From Sarcophilus harrisii (lineage: Eukaryota; Chordata; Mammalia; Dasyuromorphia; Dasyuridae), in the NCBI RefSeq assembly GCF_902635505.1, contig NC_045427.1:55826539-55890538 (forward strand): a stretch of 64,000 nucleotides of DNA, read 5' to 3'. Shown here one piece after another: positions 60,196-64,000 of this stretch. Both the position numbers and the translations under genes were made by a program. The notes under the pieces are model-generated. The model saw only the letters and a program-made list of their open reading frames with translations. It did not search any database and was not told where the DNA came from. The stretch's first letter is position 1. Every line of letters begins with the position of its first letter.

Positions 60196-60504
60196 AAATA
60201 AATTGAGCATGGGAGCTTGAGGCGTCATTCCATTCTAGAAATATTTTGTCTCCTATCTGTATATGTAAGAAATATCCTTTACTGCCCCTCATTATTATTA
60301 GAAGGGTCAGATTTGCCATAACACACATGCTGCTTTTAATACACAATTATTTATCCTACTTTCAATACGTAAGTAGTAATTAACTGTTTTGTATATTTAT
60401 TTTCTGTTTTTATTTTGAAAAATAAGTACTATAATTAAAGCTTTTAAGAATAACATCTTCAAATTATTAAGAGAGAGATAGATTGCTGGAAGGAAAGAGG
60501 GAGA

Positions 60505-60635
60505 GAGATAACATGGTGTAACTGGACTGGGATTCAGGAAGACATGGGTTCAAAGTTAACCTCTGATACTGACTGTGGGCAAGTCATTTACCCTCTCTCA
60601 GCCTCAGTTTTTCTTTCTCTAAAATAAGGGAGTTG
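60505..60635 (+). repeat. MIR-type SINE fragment
   Basis: Sense: GGGATTCAGGAAGACATGGG, GTGGGCAAGTCATTTACC, CAGCCTCAGTTTTTCT. Confidence 0.7.
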
Positions 60636-60639
60636 GTCT

Positions 60640-61767
60640 GGGATGCTACCTCACAGCTCTCAGATTGGTTAAGATGATAGGAAAAGATAATAATAAATGT
60701 TGGACAGGACCTGGGAAAACTGGGACACTAATACATTGTTGGTGGAGTTGTGAAATGATCCAACCATTCAAAAGCAATTTGGAACTCTGCCCAAAGGACT
60801 ATAAAACTCTGTATACCCTTTGATCTAGCAGTTTCACTACTGGGTCTGTCTCCCAAAGTGATAATAAAAAAGGAGAAAAGACTCACACTGCAAAAATGTT
60901 TGTGGCAGTGGCCATTAGTTTTGCTTGTACAAAGGCTTTTTAATTTGATGTAATCAAAATTTTCTATTTTGTGATCAATAATGATCTCTAGTTCATCTTT
61001 GGGCATAAATTGCTTCCTCCTCCACTAGTCTGAGAGGTAAACTATCCCATGTTCTTTTAATTTATTTATAATCTCATTCTTTATGCCTAAATCTTTTTGT
61101 AGTGGCAAGGAACTGGAAAGTGAGTGGATGCCCATCAATTGGAGAATGGCTGAATAAGTTATGGTATATTAAGGTAATGGAATATTATTGTTCTATAAGA
61201 AATGATCAGCAGAATGATTTCAGAGAGGCCTAGAGAGACAGGCTGAGGGAAGAGTGAGTAGAACCAGGAGAATACTGTTCACAGTAACAACAAAATTATG
61301 TGATGATCAATTGTGATGGACTTGGTTCTTCTCAACAATGTGGTGATTCAAGGCAATTCCAATAGACTTGGGATGGAAAATGCCATCTGTATCCAGAGAG
61401 AGAACTGTGGAGACTGAATGTGGATCAAAGCATAGTGTTTTCACTTTTTTGCCTGTTTATTTTCTTTCTCATGGTTTTTTCCCCTTTTGGTCTGACTTTG
61501 GTCTGACAAATATGGAAATAAAAAAACCCTTAAGCCTGAAGATGGAAGCATACTATTTTCACCTTTTTTATTTGTTTTTCTTTCCCATGAGTTTTCCCTT
61601 TTGTTCTGATTTTTCTTTCATAACACAACTAATATGGGAAACATGTTTAAAATGATTGCACATGTATAACTTATATTAGATCATTTACTGTTTTGGGGAG
61701 GGGATAAGAATTAAGAGAAGGAAGAACAGAGAAAAATTGGGAATTAAAAATCTTACAAAAATGAGTG

Positions 61768-61775
<8 letters not shown>
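60640..61775 (+). mobile_element. L1 ORF2 C-terminus and 3' UTR with an inverted internal block
   Basis: Sense L1 at 60640-60908 and 61096-61775 reads as one continuous element, except that 60909-61095 is antisense and comes from a more upstream part of ORF2 (minus strand reads MPKDELEIIIDHKIENFDYI). Confidence 0.8.

Positions 61776-61806
<31 letters not shown>
61775..61806. repeat. (TA)n microsatellite
   Basis: About 16 AT dinucleotides at the tail of the L1 above. Confidence 0.95.
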
Positions 61807-61810
<4 letters not shown>

Positions 61811-62030
61811 AACAAGATAAGATTAAGTAAAAAGAAAAAGGAAATATTGAGAATTCAGCTGTCTTTTATTTTATAAGACATTAAAGAGATTTTAAAAAAC
61901 ATGTAAGACATGCAATTCTCACCAAAATATTTTGTTTTAGAAAGTGTAGTTATTTTTCATAAAGATATTCAGGAGGATTCAAGGTGAGACTGACTGAGCC
62001 CTCTCAAGTTCCTGCTGATTCTGAGTCTAC

Positions 62031-62105
62031 CACTTCATTTTTATGTCTGACAAAATCATTTTTCCTGTGTCATTACTAATAGAGAGCCACTCATTATAAG
62101 GCTAA
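62031..62105 (+). repeat. 75-bp direct repeat, copy A
   Basis: Begins CACTTCATTTTTATGTCTGA and ends CATTATAAGGCTAA. 73 of 75 bases match copy B at 63853-63927. Confidence 0.92.
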
Positions 62106-62536
62106 CACAACAAACCAACCGGAGTAGAAACAGAACAAGAAATAAATGCCAAGGGCTTAGAAAAATAAAATAAAATAAGGGTGTTAGGCTGGATGGTCTC
62201 TAAAGCCCTTCAGTCTAGGATCTTAACTCCTGTCAATCAGGGTCTCTACTTTTGCTTGGGATGATCAATCCAGATTCCACCAGTTACACTCCCCAGATGC
62301 CTGGTCCGAGTATCTAGTCAAAGGTAGGAGAAAAGCCAGTGCGTCCTTGCCAGCTTCTGCCCCATTGGCAGGCTCACTGACTGGCTGGCCCTTCATACAT
62401 CCATTTACAGATGTGTTATTTTATACTTATTATAGTCAATACTTATTATATCAATGTTTGCTGCCAGGATTGCAGCGATACCCTATGTTGCAATCCATGA
62501 AGCTTTGTTGCTAGTTTAGGTAAATGGAATAGATTA

Positions 62537-62727
62537 CAGGGGTCCTCAAACTAGGGCTGCGGGCCAGATGTGGCAGCTGAGGACGTTTATCCTCCTCACC
62601 CAGGGCTATGAAGTTTCTTTATTTAAAGGCCCAGAAAACAAAGTTTTTGTTTTTACTATAGTCTGGCCCTCCAACACTCTGAGGGACAGTGAACTGGCCC
62701 CCTATTTAAAAAGTTTGAGGACCCCTG
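62537..62727 (+). mobile_element. hAT-Charlie-type element, family B copy 2
   Basis: A 191-bp element with perfect 16-bp termini CAGGGGTCCTCAAACT / AGTTTGAGGACCCCTG. GAATAGA occurs on both sides (62527-62533 and 62728-62734), close to an 8-bp target duplication. Confidence 0.92.
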
Positions 62728-62739
62728 GAATAGAGTGTT

Positions 62740-63840
62740 GGTGAGGAGGTCATGAGATGCACAAATCTTTGGTGGGAGTGACCATTGCCCCTGCTGTTTC
62801 CAGCTTCATTCCTGCCAAGGACTCCCTGCATGTCATGTGGTCTGAGCCTCCTCCAGCATTGAAGTCCTCCTTTGGCTCAGTGATGAGAAGGGGCTCTGCA
62901 TCTCATAAAATTTCTCTCTGACCTCATCAGGGTTCATCAAGGTGGGAGCACGGCTCTTGAGTCTGTCGTTCACTCCTTTTGGGGGCACTCAGATTTATGG
63001 GTCAGAACACAGTTTCACGGGACTTTCTTCCACTGTGACCACTCTAGAAACACGTGTATCCAGCTCCAGTCTCAGTAAGATGGCCTTCATCTGCAAGCCA
63101 TGTTGCTTTGCGAGGCGATACCTACTGAGTTCTCTGCCAGCAAGAGCTGTTCATCTCCTAGATCTGCTAGATTTTGTGTTTGTGTGTACATGTTACACGG
63201 ACCGATTGTGAGGGAAATCAGCTTTGCAGAAGTGTTTGTCCATTTTTTCCTGTTTTCACCCCATTACCCAGCATGCTGCGGTACCAGGCCAGGATTTAGT
63301 AAGCTAATACTTGGGGCACACCTTTTCTATCCCCTTCCTCCCACAATAGGCTAACAGTGTGATCCTCAAAAGGCTGCTCAGAAACCCACCGGGCTGCCAA
63401 ATCCCCCCAGGGAGAAGTCAGCCCCAGGGTCAGGGCCACCTTGGTGAAAGGCTTGACTGTGGCTCGAAGCTGCAGATGCTTCTTTGCACTCACCTGTTGC
63501 CACAGGAAATCGAGATTGGCAGAAATGGTCAAATGACACGGGGGACGTCTTCTAATTTGGGTTGAGGGTAACCAAAGGGCCTCAAACCATCCAGAAAGGT
63601 GGGTTTCTACCCTAAACGTGTGAATATTTCCCTTAGGGGAATTGGCCGATGAGAACAATTTGTTACAACAGCCATGAAGTGGGCACTATGAAGCACTTAG
63701 GGTTTGGTTCCACCCCCATCCCAGTCCATCACCAGTCAAGTGGACTCTGTCTGGCCCCTGGACAGTGATGACTCTGGAAGAGAGTATGAGACCTACAGTT
63801 TTGTGTAACTCTGCTTCCCTTGAATCTAAATCCAATTTAT
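62740..63840. repeat. Probable marsupial dispersed repeat, class uncertain
   Basis: The right part (CAAGTGGACTCTGTCTGGCC, CAGTGATGACTCTGGAAGAG, CTCTGCTTCCCTTGAATC) resembles the 3' region shared by the repeats near 11.6 and 10.0 kb. Frames of 89 (plus) and 120 codons (minus) have no recognised domain. Assigned from memory of similar repeats; low certainty. Confidence 0.4.
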
Positions 63841-63852
63841 TATATTTTATAT

Positions 63853-63927
63853 CACTTCATTTTTCTGTCTGACAAAATCATTTTTACTGTGTCATTACTA
63901 ATAGAGAGCCACTCATTATAAGGCTAA
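63853..63927 (+). repeat. 75-bp direct repeat, copy B
   Basis: Two mismatches to copy A at 62031-62105; the sequences outside the 75 bp are unrelated. Confidence 0.92.
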
Positions 63928-63944
63928 TGCATTATCTATTTTTG

Positions 63945-64000
63945 AATTATTAACTATTTTATTTTTCCCCCAATATATGTAAAAACAATCTTTAACATTT
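63945..64000 (-). mobile_element. L1 3' UTR, running off the window
   Basis: Antisense start ATTTTATTTTTCCCCCAATA, continuing past the right edge. Confidence 0.6.

Noticed and set aside
54631-64000. DPEP2 exons
   Set aside because: Expected by gene order, but none of the recalled dipeptidase segments (such as VDGHNDLP) was found in any frame.

Overview
The window is nuclear DNA from a marsupial, most likely an Australian one. Evidence: (i) dense interspersed repeats of marsupial type, with many 5'-truncated L1 copies sharing one 3' UTR family, CORE/MIR-type SINEs (WSINE1-like), SINEs with an RTESINE-like tail, old L2 and CR1 LINE fragments and short hAT-Charlie elements; (ii) a gene order matching human 16q22.1. 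The species cannot be fixed from the sequence. Coding DNA is about 3% of the window.

Left part (about 1-30.7 kb): the 5' portion of DUS2 (tRNA dihydrouridine-20 synthase) on the minus strand. Two coding exons are visible: the start-codon exon (13257-13399) and a 46-bp exon (3764-3809). The rest of the gene lies off the left edge. The intron between these exons holds a separate CpG island of about 2 kb (5.4-7.45 kb) carrying a strong CTCF-type motif and ETS/NRF1-type motifs, with no recognisable gene attached. It is the most interesting non-coding object here.

Middle (30.0-32.5 kb): a second CpG island holds the head-to-head DUS2/DDX28 promoter, with a perfect CRE, and the intronless DDX28 gene (mitochondrial DEAD-box helicase) on the plus strand. 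The two ends of DDX28 are well preserved, but about 320 bp in the middle, including the DEAD box, has slipped through all three frames and returned. This could be a local sequence error or real damage.

Right part (32.5-64 kb): 17 kb of repeats, then the two exons of DPEP2NB (49318-49384 and from 53497, polyA signal near 54605), joined through a tandem NAGNAG acceptor. DPEP2 itself, expected next, is not seen before the window ends; the last 9 kb is repeats and unassigned sequence.

The genes are linked by conserved position rather than a shared pathway. DUS2 modifies cytosolic tRNA, DDX28 acts in mitochondrial ribosome assembly, and DPEP2NB is an uncharacterised small protein. No bacterial-type system, CRISPR array, tRNA or rRNA gene, or intact mobile element was found.
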